A stretch of DNA of 64,000 bases from Prorocentrum cordatum (taxonomy: Eukaryota; Sar; Dinophyceae; Prorocentrales; Prorocentraceae), in assembly GCA_963575745.1 (NCBI GenBank), contig CAUYUJ010022059.1, positions 803,743 to 867,742 of the forward strand, given 5' to 3'. The translations under genes and the position numbers were made by a program. This document shows positions 44,950 through 55,649 of this stretch, piece by piece. The notes under the pieces are model-generated. The model saw only the letters and a program-made list of their open reading frames with translations. It was not told where the DNA came from and did not search any database. Position 1 is the first letter of the stretch, and each line of letters opens with the position of its first letter.

Positions 44950-45270
44950 GCTAAGGCCGACTCACCAAGCCGGCTTTCCCGCAAAAACAAGCTCTAGACT
45001 TGAAAACGGTTTCGTCTTTAAGCCTTCCGTCCCGTTTGAACCCAGTTTCCTGTTAAGGCAACCTCTCCCATTAAACTTAGCTTTCTTTTTGAAGCCAGCT
45101 CTCCCGGCTCTCCTGCTTAAGCCGGCTATCCCGCTTAAACCGGTCCCCCCGCATAAGCCGGATCTCCCGCTGAATTGGCAGGCCCGTTCCCCCGCCTAAC
45201 CCAAACTCTGTTTTTTTACCGATTTTCCCGCTTCAACGGGGTCTCCTGCAGAAGCCGCACATCTCTACAA
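44950..45270. repeat. Degenerate array of CCGGCTTTCCCGCTTAA-like units
   Basis: Words such as AGCCGGCTNTCCCGC recur roughly every 20-30 nt from 44960 to 45170, with more drift toward 45270, right beside the minus minisatellite. Confidence 0.5.
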
Positions 45271-45276
45271 TTCCTT

Positions 45277-45566
45277 CGTTTACGCGCCCCGCTGCTGCCA
45301 ATTGCAGGTCTCCTTGCTGCCAATTGCGAGACTGCCAATTGCGAATCCCGCTGCTGCCAGTTGCGAATCCCGTGCCAGTTGCGAGTCCCGTTGTTGCCAT
45401 TTGCGGGTCCCGTTGCTGCCAGTTGCGAGTCCCGTTGTTGCCAGTTGCGAGTCCCGTTGTTGCCAGTTGCGGGTCCCGTTGTTGCCAGTTGCGAATCCCG
45501 TTGTTGAGTTGCGAGTCCCATTGTTCCAGTTGCGAGTCCCGTTGTTCAGTTGCGAGTCCCGTTGGT
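45277..45566 (-). repeat. Minisatellite, inverted copy
   Basis: The same 20-22 nt unit as at 43503, on the minus strand, and its leading units occur in the same order. It abuts the broken RT at motif A. Confidence 0.9.
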
Positions 45567-45584
45567 GCCGGCTGCTTCGGCTTA

Positions 45585-46206
45585 CATGGTCCAATGTTTC
45601 GATTCCGTCGATGCTCATGATTCCCTTGGTGGGGTTCGTTTCCGAAACGTACCGAAGGAAATGCACAGCGGCATCAGTGCCATTTGCATAGCAGAGCCCG
45701 AAATTCAGTGGTGACACTGCTTCCCTGAATGACGATTGGCATTGTCTTCCGAGGGTTTTGGCCACCAACCGTCGGAAAGAGCTTCTTGACGAAATGCCTC
45801 TGATTTTCGTGTTTGCCATCCTGAGGGTAGCGATGGAAAAAATATGCATAGTTTGTCGAATGCTTTCGGGCAGTTCTGCTCGGGCCACACGTTCAGCTAC
45901 ATCACGCAATGAGGTAAAAGCGACATCGTATTCCAAACATATTTTGTAATGTTCGTACCTCCTACCCCACAGCCCAGCAAATAACCCTGGCCGTGTTTCC
46001 CGCAGAACGGTTCCAAATATCGCACGGTCCAATGCCACAGGTGTTATCGGTCGGAACGTGTCCAATCCGTCGGGATTCGGCTTTGCAGGGTTCGTAGGGC
46101 GTAAGTCCGGGTTTTGGAGCTCATCTAACGTGGCGTCGTTCCCAGGAGCCAAACATGTCGACGAAATAAGGCGAGCAGCGTGGCTCAGCTCACCTATTTG
46201 CACCAA
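45585..46206 (-). pseudogene. RT element fragment, cut at motif A
   Basis: The open minus frame matches the 50-53 kb element from its linker (LAPGNDATLDELQNPDLRP) through the RT fingers (RGISSRSSFRRLVAKTLGRQ) to motif A (SIDGIETLDHV; the intact copy has SLDGIGAFDHV). It then runs straight into the minisatellite. RT motifs B and C are absent, so it cannot be active. Coding quality is otherwise good, suggesting a fairly recent break. Confidence 0.7.
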
Positions 46207-46455
46207 GCGTTGCTGTACTTAATCCGTGTGTGTCCGTTCTGGGTCCCGGCTGGGTTGTTGAGTAGACGTTTTTCCTACATTCGCCCGTGCTGGTTCCAAG
46301 AATTTGTAATCCCCCGTTGAACCATAATATCCGTTGCCGCCTCCGTGGGGTGCGTGCCGTAGATTGAGCCGCGATAATAAGAGAAATAATGCCCAATCTT
46401 CAACTTGAGAAAGGCCATTGTTGGAGTCCACGTAAGAACACTCCACTTCAGGCAG

Positions 46456-47183
46456 TCATTGCGTTAATATGCGGAGATATTGATCCCGAATACTCCAAGT
46501 GATAATCTTCACCGCGCGGACTGGAATGGTAACCTCAGTTTTCAAAGTGATACCATGTAGGCGGTGCCATCCAGCAGGCTTCGGGCATGCGGCGGATAAG
46601 GGGAGCCGGAACACCGCGCAATAGGGGCGGCGGAGGCGACCGAACGATGACCAATTCATGCAAGGCTTGCGACAGATAGAACCGAACCGATGGGTGCCGG
46701 TAGAATTCCAAAACAATCGTGTTGAACGTACCCTTGATGCCAGTTATAGTGACATCCCTGGTGATAGCCAAATCCATGACGTATTCTTGTAATGGTATTT
46801 GGCTACGCCCAGGCCGAAAGTCGAAAGTTGCATGATTGATCATGATCAACCATTCCATGAACTCGCCGTTATTATGTACCCCATTTTGTTGGAAAAAGCT
46901 TGCAAAAAGCGTCGAACGTTTGGTTGTAGTGCGCAACCATGGTATCTGAATCGAGATGCCTCGCCATAAGTCCCAACCAAATGTATATTGCATTGGTTCT
47001 ATCGTTATTCACCGCAGCCCAAAACATAAGGATATGGAAATATGACAAATTCTTGTTTAAGATCCGCGCCCGCGCAGTATGGTCTGGAAATCCCATAGGG
47101 ATGCCGCCCAACATTTGTAATAACACATGAACGGCTGAGCGGGCAATTCGATCAGGAAGAAGTTGGGGGGTAAGATTCGGCAT
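46456..47183 (-). pseudogene. RT element N-terminal region
   Basis: Two overlapping minus frames (47183-46872 and 46993-46535) resemble the N-terminal part of the RT polyprotein at 52.3-53.0 kb (FHILMFWAAVNNDRTNAIYI against VPLFWAAAGTEESDALVTW). It lies upstream of, and in the same orientation as, the RT fragment at 45.6-46.2 kb, so both probably belong to one decayed copy. Confidence 0.5.
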
Positions 47184-47189
47184 TCGCCA

Positions 47190-48420
47190 TCGGAATTCGT
47201 CGCGCCCCCTTCCCCCAACTGGTGCAGGCAGCTCTTCCGGGGCGGGGCATGCCCGAGTGGAGGGGGGTGGTTAGAATTCAAAGGTTGTCGATCGCCAGGG
47301 TGGGTCGCTGTTTGGGGTGCAGCGTCGGGCGGTGGTGGCAGTTGTGGAGGGCTCAAGATCATATCATCGCCGTCGCCTTCTTCGTCACTGAGTTCGCTCA
47401 TAGCGCCCTCGTCGCACGCGAGTTTGTTTGAGGTTTCGGCGTGATCTTCCATGTCGGCGTTTTCTGCTGGCGGGGGCTCCTTGGGCGCCCCAGGGCCAGA
47501 AGGGGATGGGATAATCAAAGGGCCCAAGTGCAGCCGCCTGATCGGGAGGATGAGGGATGAATTTACCATTCGCGCTTGCCGAAGGTCTGTGACCGAGTCG
47601 TGAGACTTCCAGAGCTTTCTCCACTTGGGCCGCCCCAGGTTCGGGCAACAAAAATCGGTGCGTCGCCCCGCCGTTCATCTTGAGGCGGGGCGGAGTGGCC
47701 GGGAGAATAGTGTAAGGCGGGGGGGGGGCCGGGGGAGGGGCCGTGGTCAGGCAGTTGATTGCGGGCAGGGGGAATGGCAAGTCCGTCTCTGGGAGGCTCT
47801 GGGCGGGTGGTTGGGGGACTCGCACCCGCCGGGAGTCTGCGACCGAACCCGAGGATGGCCAGAGCTCTTTCAAGTTGCGACTCTGGAGGTTCAGGCAATC
47901 CGCCAGCCAAAGGAACGGCAATCGGTATATCGTCGCCCTGGTCGTCGCGCGGCGGCCCCGAGGATCTGTCGCGATGGGGGCCCGCAGGAGGGCCATATTC
48001 AGCTCTGCTTGGTGACAGCGCCTCGGGGTCCTCAGGCGGCTCTGGAAGGACGTCCCCAGCAGGGGTCTCAAGGGCCGAAGTACTCGAGGGCAATCTTGAA
48101 ACCCCGGCGTTGGCAATGACGGGGGAAACGGGAATGGAAATGGGGTGCGCGAAAGGAAATGGAGTGACAAATACAGGAGGCGGACCGATACTTACCGTAG
48201 TAGGTTGGTCGGAACGCTCTCCGGCAAATGCCATAGTTTGTGGCTGTTGCGCATTCCGTAACGGTTGGCGAGCCCGTCGTGGAACGACTCCGAAGCCAAA
48301 CGCGTATTCCAGTGCATCTTGGGGTGCAACAAGATTGGATTTGGTGGTCCCATGCTTGAACGTCGCCAACAAATTATTGCTCGTCTGCGACGTTGCAATC
48401 GCGCCCCGTATCGCCGCCAA
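47190..48420 (-). CDS. Pro-rich hypothetical ORF upstream of RT remnant
   Basis: The minus frame at 48420-47563 starts with a short mixed segment and becomes Pro/Glu/Ser-rich. A repeated module appears (GDDIPIAVPLAGGLPEPPES, later GDAPIFVARTWGGPSGESS), so it grew by duplication of a block of about 240 nt. Further downstream another frame (47569-47057) gives an acidic Glu/Asp segment. The position suggests a gag-like or 5' ORF of the RT element, but nothing in it is diagnostic. Confidence 0.4.
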
Positions 48421-48936
48421 GGGTTACCCATGATCAGGCAGTAGAAATGCAAGGAGAAACTTATTCGAACAACATCGACTACCGCATTTTATTATTATTA
48501 TTATTATTATTCTTATTTCCCCCCCCCCTCCCCCCTCCCCCTTTCCCCCCCGATTTCATTCGTTGGAATGTGAAGTTTTCGGAAGGTGGGGAAAATAATC
48601 AATCGTTTTGGTTCCAGCAATGGCGCGGGGGAAATTCAGGAACTCTTCGTCGCGCCATCTACACAAGTGGTAAGGCATTTGGAATTACTCTCCAACGATC
48701 GGTGGCTCATTCCGATCTACGCCACGCAAATCGAACCATTTTGCTCTATGGCTGCGCTCCGCGTCAACGTTATCCCGCAATTCTTTTTTTTCCTTCTCCG
48801 GGCCAGTGCGCACGTTTACGTTGTAAACAAAATGAAGGCGTTTTTTCTGTCAATTTGTAAAAATCATTGCGTGCGGCCTGTCGTTGTGCTGGAACTGCCT
48901 GCCGTGTCGTAACATCTCTCGCAAGTTGCCCACATA

Positions 48937-49478
48937 TTATCGTAGAGAATCGTTATATTTTTCAAATGGCAAATATCCATCCAGGTATGCAATAATTTCC
49001 GATTTCTTGTTGAACGTATTCTGCGGTCGGAATCCCGAAATACATCCGGTAGCGGCGTCGGAAGAGATATCGCGTAATGTTGCCGGGATACGTTCGGATA
49101 TTTCACGGTCGCCGCTAGGATGCACGAAGCCGTCGTGCATTGCCCGATGCCATCGTGCTTTGCATGCTTCAATTCTTTCTTGCACGCGAGGGCCTTGCAT
49201 ATCGTGGATCACGTATGCGGTCTGCGGATCGTCGGACCACTCTTCCGTACTTGGGTAAGTAAATCGCAATGATCTTCCCAACCTCTTGAGTCGAATGAGT
49301 CCACTGAACCGCCGTCGTAGGTCCCGTTCCCCATTTTGTCTTCCATCGGCCCCGGGGTGGAACATGCAAATGCCAGAGGAGAAATAGAATTCACCCCCAC
49401 CCGGCCCCGATAGCTTATGAATCCCGTCTCGCATGCGCGGTGAGGCGACTCCAAACGAGTCGAACATATCTAATGGTA
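48937..49478 (-). CDS. Hypothetical ORF fragment, folded-domain-like
   Basis: An open minus frame of about 180 codons with a globular look: MRDGIHKLSGPGGGEFYFSS, then basic/aromatic patches (RRFSGLIRLKRLGRSLRF), then WSDDPQTAYVIHDMQGPRVQ and a helical end with ARWHRAMHDGF. Upstream on the minus strand is an A-rich, intron-like stretch (49480-49570). I do not recognise it. It may be part of a mobile element ORF because RT relics lie on both sides. Confidence 0.4.
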
Positions 49479-49670
49479 AGTTGTTTTTTTGGTTTTTCTT
49501 ATTCTTTCTGTTTTTTGCTGATTTTTTACTATTATTATTATAGATTTTGATTTTGATGTTTTTCCCGCCGCAGCGCCCACGCGCATTCCAGCAAGCGCCA
49601 ATTGTGAAACCCAATTGGGGTGAGACAACAGCTGTGCCAGAGGAGCCCCGACTCAAGGCTCAGCAGGGCC

Positions 49671-49822
49671 AAAGGAGGAGGAGGGGGAGGAGGAGGGGGA
49701 GGAGGGGGAGGAGGAGGAGGAGGAGGAGGAGGAGGAGGAGGAGAGGGAGGAGGAGGGGGAGGAGGAGGAAGCGGAGGAGGAAGAGGAGGAGGAGGAGGAG
49801 GAAGAGGAGGAGGAGGAGGAGG
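49671..49822. repeat. AGG/GGA microsatellite
   Basis: About 150 nt of GGAGGA on the plus strand. Confidence 0.95.
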
Positions 49823-49828
49823 AACGAC

Positions 49829-50740
49829 CTACCCATCAAGCCACACATCGGTGGCCAATGGTTCGTGGCCATCCTTCCCGTCTAGATGGTCCCAGCCGTC
49901 GTCGGCGACCGTCGCAGCCAAAGCATCTTGGGCAGCGATGGCGAGCATTGTCGTCCATCTGAGCCGCCGCGCGCGCGCTGCTGCGGGTTGGGGCGGGACT
50001 GGGGCGGACCTTGCTTTTGCGGTCGCGGCTTGATTTAGAAGTTGCAACACTTCATGGTTGCAACGCCCTCCTACTTCCGTTGCTGCCACTACAAGCCACA
50101 GAACAGGATTCGCCACTAGCTCTCCGTAGGTTCGATGCTTATTCCGGACTGCTCGCTCCAGGGCCACCCCATCTCGAGTAGCAGCCCAAGCCCATGCTGA
50201 ACCATCGGCGTGGAGTGGGGGCACCATCGCAACGTCCACCGCTAGGGGGGCTCCTTGGTGTACCGGGAGGCCCGTAGCAACGATCTCGATCATACGCCCG
50301 TCCCTGGGGTCGATGGTAGATGCCGCGGTGTCGCGCAGTGCCACGTTCTCCCGGGCCCTGGCCCCTGTTTCGCGTAGAATGCGCTTCCAAATCCGTTCTA
50401 AAGGAATTGATCGAGATTCCAGCCTGCCGCTCCGAGAACACGCAGCTGCGTGATCCCCCCGCGAATCCAACGTAGTACGGCATGATCTGCTGCATTGTCC
50501 AACCAATGCAAGTAAATCCCATCGCAACCGTCTCCGTATAGCCACCTGGAACCGCAGTGGTGTCAAGGTAAATGCGGGATCGGACGGCATGGCTCTTAGC
50601 CGTGCGCCCTCTCTGCAATGACGGGGAGCGCATCTACCCATGATGCCCAGAAGGCTCCCGGCGCAGATCGTGTAGCTGACCGGAGGCCCAACCCGCCCAT
50701 GCGACCCGGCAGTGTGGCTACTCGTCGTGCGCGCGCGTCG
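49829..50740 (-). pseudogene. C-terminal nuclease-like domain of the 50-53 kb RT element
   Basis: It follows the RT ORF after a frame change. At 50700-50600 the best frame reads LPGRMGGLGLRSATRSAPGA and ends at a TAA. A different frame then continues with GDHAAACSRSGRLESR, RMIEIVATGLPV, PLAVDVAMVPP (about 50215-50250) and VVAATEVGGRC (about 50064-50095). The D and E in the last two segments match those of the fragment at 38 kb and suggest a PD-(D/E)XK-like nuclease. At least one stop and one shift separate it from the RT. Confidence 0.6.
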
Positions 50741-50781
50741 CCGCGTAATGATTGCGTCCCACATATCTCGCAGAATGTGGC

Positions 50782-53124
50782 CTAGATAGCGTCGTCGTGC
50801 GCATCTGCATAGACGTGTGACGCCATAGGTGACAAGATCCTCGTGATGTGGTTCGCCCGCGGCACTGCAGATTGAGATAGCATTGTCCACGCATTTTGGG
50901 GATCGCTGAGGCAAGCGATTTGTTGCAAGAGCCGTTTCTCTTGTTCTAGTCGGCCCCTGGCATGGGCATTGATGAATTCTGTGGCCCCCAGAGGCGTCCC
51001 AAGTGCAACCAAACCGTTAGCACCTGCTGGGTTGGATGCGGTCCATACGTCTGTTCCCAAGGCATCTACCCCGGGAGGGGCGTCACCACCGCCCCGACAC
51101 CACATCTTCAATTTGCCCAAATGTGAACGGACACCTGCGTTGGCCTCCAATTCCTGAGCTACACCGCGGAAGGCAGTGGCGGCTCGGGCTTTCGTGGTGA
51201 TCACGTACAGATCGTCCAAGAAACTGAAGATCCGTACTTCGAGACCGTCGTGTTGCGCTAGGGCGTACAGCGCTGGCATTACAGGACATCCTTGTTCGCC
51301 TCCTTCCCCCTGTGTAATGGTATGTGTAATCCTTTTGCCGGCTGTCCAAAAGAATCTCGACTCCGTAGTGTATAACATTCGGACCAACGGCGCTGATAGT
51401 TGTAGGGAGGGGCTTTCTCGCAATTTCTTAAGGAAAACGGCCCGTTTTACGTGGTCAAACGCCCCGATGCCATCCAAACTGACGATGGCGGTTTCAGGGT
51501 CCCGGTCGGTCACATACTGCAACACATGCGCCAAAGCTTGTGTCCCCGCGCGTGTTTGCAACGCAAATTGAAAAGGAAGCGTTGCAGTCATGAAAGCTTG
51601 GCTGTATTGCTTAGCTACGGCTTTGCAGACCAGTCGTCGCATGACACTTCCCGCCACGATCCCCCGCACTTTCCCCGAGTCCTTCTGAAGCGCCGTCATC
51701 CGTCCCAGCCGCAACGCCGTCGCCACACTAGCTGGAACGTCTGCCCGAGCGAAGGCCTCAGCAAATCGCACGAATCGACCCCGCACCAATTCATCGCCTA
51801 AGAGGACCCGGAGATGTTCATACCGCATGCCTGCGAGGTCTGGGGCAGACCCGCGACCAGCCGAACGTAAAGCCTGGAGTAGGTGGTGTCGGTCTAGACG
51901 GAAAGGGGGAACAGGTTGGAACTGCAGGATCTCATCGGGGATGTCTTCGGTAAGTCGGCGGGGTCGGAGGTCTTCATCCTGGAGCTCAGCTAAAGTAGCG
52001 TCGGTCCCTGGGGCCAGACCCGTAGATGTCAGCAAAATACGGGCCCGAGATATTTCTCGCATTTTGATTTTAACTTCAGCTTGTTGTCGCCGCTTGGCAT
52101 CGCCAGGTGGCTGGGGTGGGCGCCTGCGATCTCGAGAGGTCATTGGCCTTGGGCGGGATGCCTCCTGGAGCAGAACGTCCCAGTCGCCGTGGAGAAGAAG
52201 ACGCATCCTGCGCTGGAGCTCACGTTTCCCTTCCCCCCCCTCTGCCTCCGTCGGTCGTAGCAGCATTTTGGGAGTGAGTGCGATCAGCTTCCATGCAGCC
52301 GCTGTTCGATGCCTCTCCCACTGTTGGAGCCCAATCCCGAAAGCTTTCAGCAAAAATCCCCGGAACCATCGGGGAGGCTCTCGGGTAGTACGTGCTTCTT
52401 TGCGGAGCTCCGCTTCCAAATCGAGGTTCTCCATGCATGTCCAGGCCGCAGTTGGAATTGTCGTTGGAATGCAGCCTGCGTCAGGGATGTCGTCTTCGTC
52501 TCCGAGATCTTGGGTTCCTGTGCGCGGGAGGCGGGCGAGGCGTGAAGAGGCGTGAGTTTCGACGTTCTGCCGCAGGTAGGTTGACAGAGCAGGTTCTTTT
52601 TGTAGATCCACTGCAAGACCAATGTGCGCCTTTTCCATGTCCCTGACCTGCGCCGTCACCTGCGCAAGTCTGTCCATTAAGAGCTCTTGTGACTCAGCGG
52701 GGAAATAGCCATCAAGGGAAATGTGGGTGCCTGGCGTCGTGTGTGCCTGGAGCCAGTGTAGCAATGCCGCTTTGTCCACGATCCCCAATTGCCGCATGCT
52801 ATGCCGCGTCGCGTTGAAGGCATCCACTGCCATGGTAGCGGTAACCAGATCGTCGAAGACTGAGAATACCCGAGTGAAGTACGACATCATACAGTCCAGC
52901 CATGTCACCAACGCATCGCTTTCTTCCGTCCCAGCCGCTGCCCAGAATAATGGGACGTTGTAGGATGACCACCTGTGTTTTTCCACCTGGTCCATCAAAA
53001 TTACCGATTTCGCGATCCCTCTGTGGGCCCAGATGGAATAGCATGCCCTCGCAAAGCTGATATTGCCCCGCCCTGGGTGTCTGTGGGGCCAGGATTTGAA
53101 GCTTCCCCTATTCGAGTAGCACAA
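50782..53124 (-). CDS. Reverse transcriptase ORF of a non-LTR-like element (best copy)
   Basis: 780 codons are open on the minus strand. The N-terminal third is helical, with the VPLFWAAAG segment shared with other copies; the middle is basic (KRELQRRMRLLLHGDWD). RT core: RGIVAGSVMRRLVCKAVAKQ, motif A VSLDGIGAFDHV (51449-51483), motif B GEQGCPVMPAL (51271-51300), motif C FLDDLY (51206-51227). It has LDD rather than the common YxDD, with both aspartates present. It ends at YADAHDDAI, where other copies continue in frame. The start is also uncertain: the upstream coding (with the NPGP motif) is in another frame. RT catalysis is possible for this ORF alone; the whole element looks frameshifted. 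Confidence 0.75.
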   Translation of the reverse strand: MCYSNRGSFKSWPHRHPGRGNISFARACYSIWAHRGIAKSVILMDQVEKHRWSSYNVPLFWAAAGTEESDALVTWLDCMMSYFTRVFSVFDDLVTATMAVDAFNATRHSMRQLGIVDKAALLHWLQAHTTPGTHISLDGYFPAESQELLMDRLAQVTAQVRDMEKAHIGLAVDLQKEPALSTYLRQNVETHASSRLARLPRTGTQDLGDEDDIPDAGCIPTTIPTAAWTCMENLDLEAELRKEARTTREPPRWFRGFLLKAFGIGLQQWERHRTAAAWKLIALTPKMLLRPTEAEGGEGKRELQRRMRLLLHGDWDVLLQEASRPRPMTSRDRRRPPQPPGDAKRRQQAEVKIKMREISRARILLTSTGLAPGTDATLAELQDEDLRPRRLTEDIPDEILQFQPVPPFRLDRHHLLQALRSAGRGSAPDLAGMRYEHLRVLLGDELVRGRFVRFAEAFARADVPASVATALRLGRMTALQKDSGKVRGIVAGSVMRRLVCKAVAKQYSQAFMTATLPFQFALQTRAGTQALAHVLQYVTDRDPETAIVSLDGIGAFDHVKRAVFLKKLRESPSLQLSAPLVRMLYTTESRFFWTAGKRITHTITQGEGGEQGCPVMPALYALAQHDGLEVRIFSFLDDLYVITTKARAATAFRGVAQELEANAGVRSHLGKLKMWCRGGGDAPPGVDALGTDVWTASNPAGANGLVALGTPLGATEFINAHARGRLEQEKRLLQQIACLSDPQNAWTMLSQSAVPRANHITRILSPMASHVYADAHDDAI
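53085..53096 (-). other. 2A-like NPGP motif upstream of the RT
   Basis: The minus strand encodes a hydrophobic run (YVAYVILLYRLSPL) followed by IGEASNPGP. This resembles the 2A ribosome-skipping consensus (hydrophobic stretch, then D-x-E-x-NPGP), although the D is replaced by G. It lies just before the RT ORF but in a different frame. Confidence 0.55.
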
Positions 53125-53176
53125 AGTGGCGATAACCGATATAATAGTATCACATATGCCACATAATATATCGATG

Positions 53177-54978
53177 TTACCCCGTGCATAAAACCTTCTT
53201 TGAATTGTAGTACTGTTGCGTACGCCTGCCGATAGAGCCGTCGGAGCGCACCAGCGTAATGCACCGAATAAGTCGCATGCGTCGTCGTACCGTTAATTTG
53301 CATATACACCCGTAGTTGATATTGCCCTCTATCTCGCCCATGTGCTGTGGATGCGCTGGGGGTCGAAATTGGGACCTGCAGCTTCGACGTAAAGTGGTGC
53401 CTGAGGGATCGCCTTGCTGGAATTTGACTATATTAACTTCATTCAAGCCCGTAATCAAGTCGGGGGCCGGAGTCGGAAAGTGAACCGCTAAGATTTGGTG
53501 ATTTTTGTGAGTAAGGCTGAGGCCAGCGTCAGAAACCAGATTGGACGCCCGATTCCCAAGGGTAGATTCTCTAAGGCGGGGTTCTTTCAGGACATGCGAA
53601 AAGATATTGCTTCTAGAGCTGGGAACCTGTACAATCGAACGCACCGAACTCGGACGAGATGCCGTCATAATCGGGAACTGGGCTGGACAAGTTGGAGGTT
53701 GGTAGCCGGAGTTGGAATTCGGAACCATAAGGACAACGCCGATTCCGGTGTTTTGGTAAACGGGATTCCTCAATTCTGGAGGCCTGGACCTGGCGATAAA
53801 CTGCTTACGATCCGAATTGGTGCCCTGCCATTCCCAACTGACCTTCGAAGCTCTGGGGGCAGGCGCAAGGACGGCAATTGTCCTGAGGTATTTTGCTTCC
53901 CGCACCGGCAACGCCGGCAATGTCGTTGGCGTTGAAGAAGACGTCGTTTCTGTAATCGGATTTGCTCTGTGAGCCGCAGTCGGTGCTGATGTAATCGCGG
54001 TCGTTGCCATACCTATGCAGGCACCTGTCGGAATGCATACTCTGGAAATCCATGTCATAGGTCTCCAGGGTCCCCCCACATTGTGGCCCCAAAGAAGATC
54101 GAGAAAGGCCCCGGGGCGGTTCCAGCATTGTCCAGACTTACCGTAAACTTGGTTCGCAAATTCTCTTTCCTCGGAATATTTTCTGAACGTATCGGACAAC
54201 CAATTCCGAGACCATATCGTCGGATCGGGGTTGGAATAAGATGGCAACGACGTCGAGGGGATCGGGGGATCATGGGTGGAGGGGCCGGAGGGCGGAAGAA
54301 ACCTTTCCAAGGGAATTCGGTTATTGCGATTCGATACCCGTAACGGCAATGCCACCGCCGTCGTAGATGTCGGCCCCATCTTCGCATGTGCCCCGCCGGC
54401 CGCCGTCGAAGTTGATGATGTGCTGGTGGTTGGGGTACCACCGTGGTAGATGTCGGTTCCATCGTTGCAGCTGCCGCTCCGCCGGCCGCCGTCGAAATTG
54501 ATGATGTGCCGGTGGTTGGGATACCTGTGGAGGCACCGCAAAGCCGTCGCAATCGGATAGTACTCGTTGAACGGTCACGCTGCGCATCCTCTTCGTATCC
54601 AAATGGCGGCGCGCCCCGTGGACCGCACATTTACGGAATAATGATCGGCGGCCGCGGGGTCGCAGCCCTCGGCTGGAGACCAGGGGGGGCTGTAAATGAG
54701 CGAACTGTGGGTGGCAAGCCCAAACTTCGCAATCTGTCTTGTTCTGTGCACCCGCATTCCCTGGCTAACCCTGCCAGCGCGGTGGGCCCGCCCGATCGTA
54801 GGTGTCGTAGCACATCCATTTGTCCGATGTCCTGTTGTGTGAATGGTTGATGTTGTATTGCAGGCCGGGCGTTGCCAGCAGTCGCCATCGGCTGAGACTG
54901 TGGTGTGGTTGCGAAGCTTTTGCGTATCATAATCCCTATTATGGCGCCCAATACCAATCCTGACAGCGCCAGTGCCAT
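53177..54978 (-). pseudogene. Decayed ORF(s) upstream of RT: TM start and Cys-containing repeats
   Basis: ATG at 54978 opens a 115-codon frame with a hydrophobic helix (LALSGLVLGAIIGIMI) like a signal anchor, then a Pro/Gln-rich stretch. Beyond that, frames alternate. A peptide of about 29 residues with YPNHQHIINFDGGRR-like sequence appears at least twice, encoded by the tandem DNA repeat at 54352-54524. A related CLHRYGNDRDYISTDCGSQS segment appears near 54000. A Cys-rich frame is at 54128-53805. No intact ORF spans the region. It may be the 5' ORF of the RT element or an unrelated gene. Confidence 0.35.
54352..54524. repeat. Tandem duplication of about 86 bp
   Basis: Two adjacent units share GTAGATGTCGG, CCGCCGGCCGCCGTCGAA and TTGATGATGTGC words at equal spacing. 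Confidence 0.75.
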
Positions 54979-54979
54979 C

Positions 54980-55525
<546 letters not shown>

Positions 55526-55649
55526 CGGCGCATTCACATTTCAACATGCCATCTTGGAAACCAGAACGCACTGAAACACCGGCCCGGCGAAGCCACCAGA
55601 GTGCGGCTAAGCAGCGAAAGAAGAAGGAGGAGGAGGAGGCCCCCCTTGC

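Noticed and set aside
49547-50033. Arg-rich and Gly-rich ORFs on the plus strand
   Set aside because: Translation of the AGG microsatellite; the real signal is the nuclease-like minus frame beyond it.
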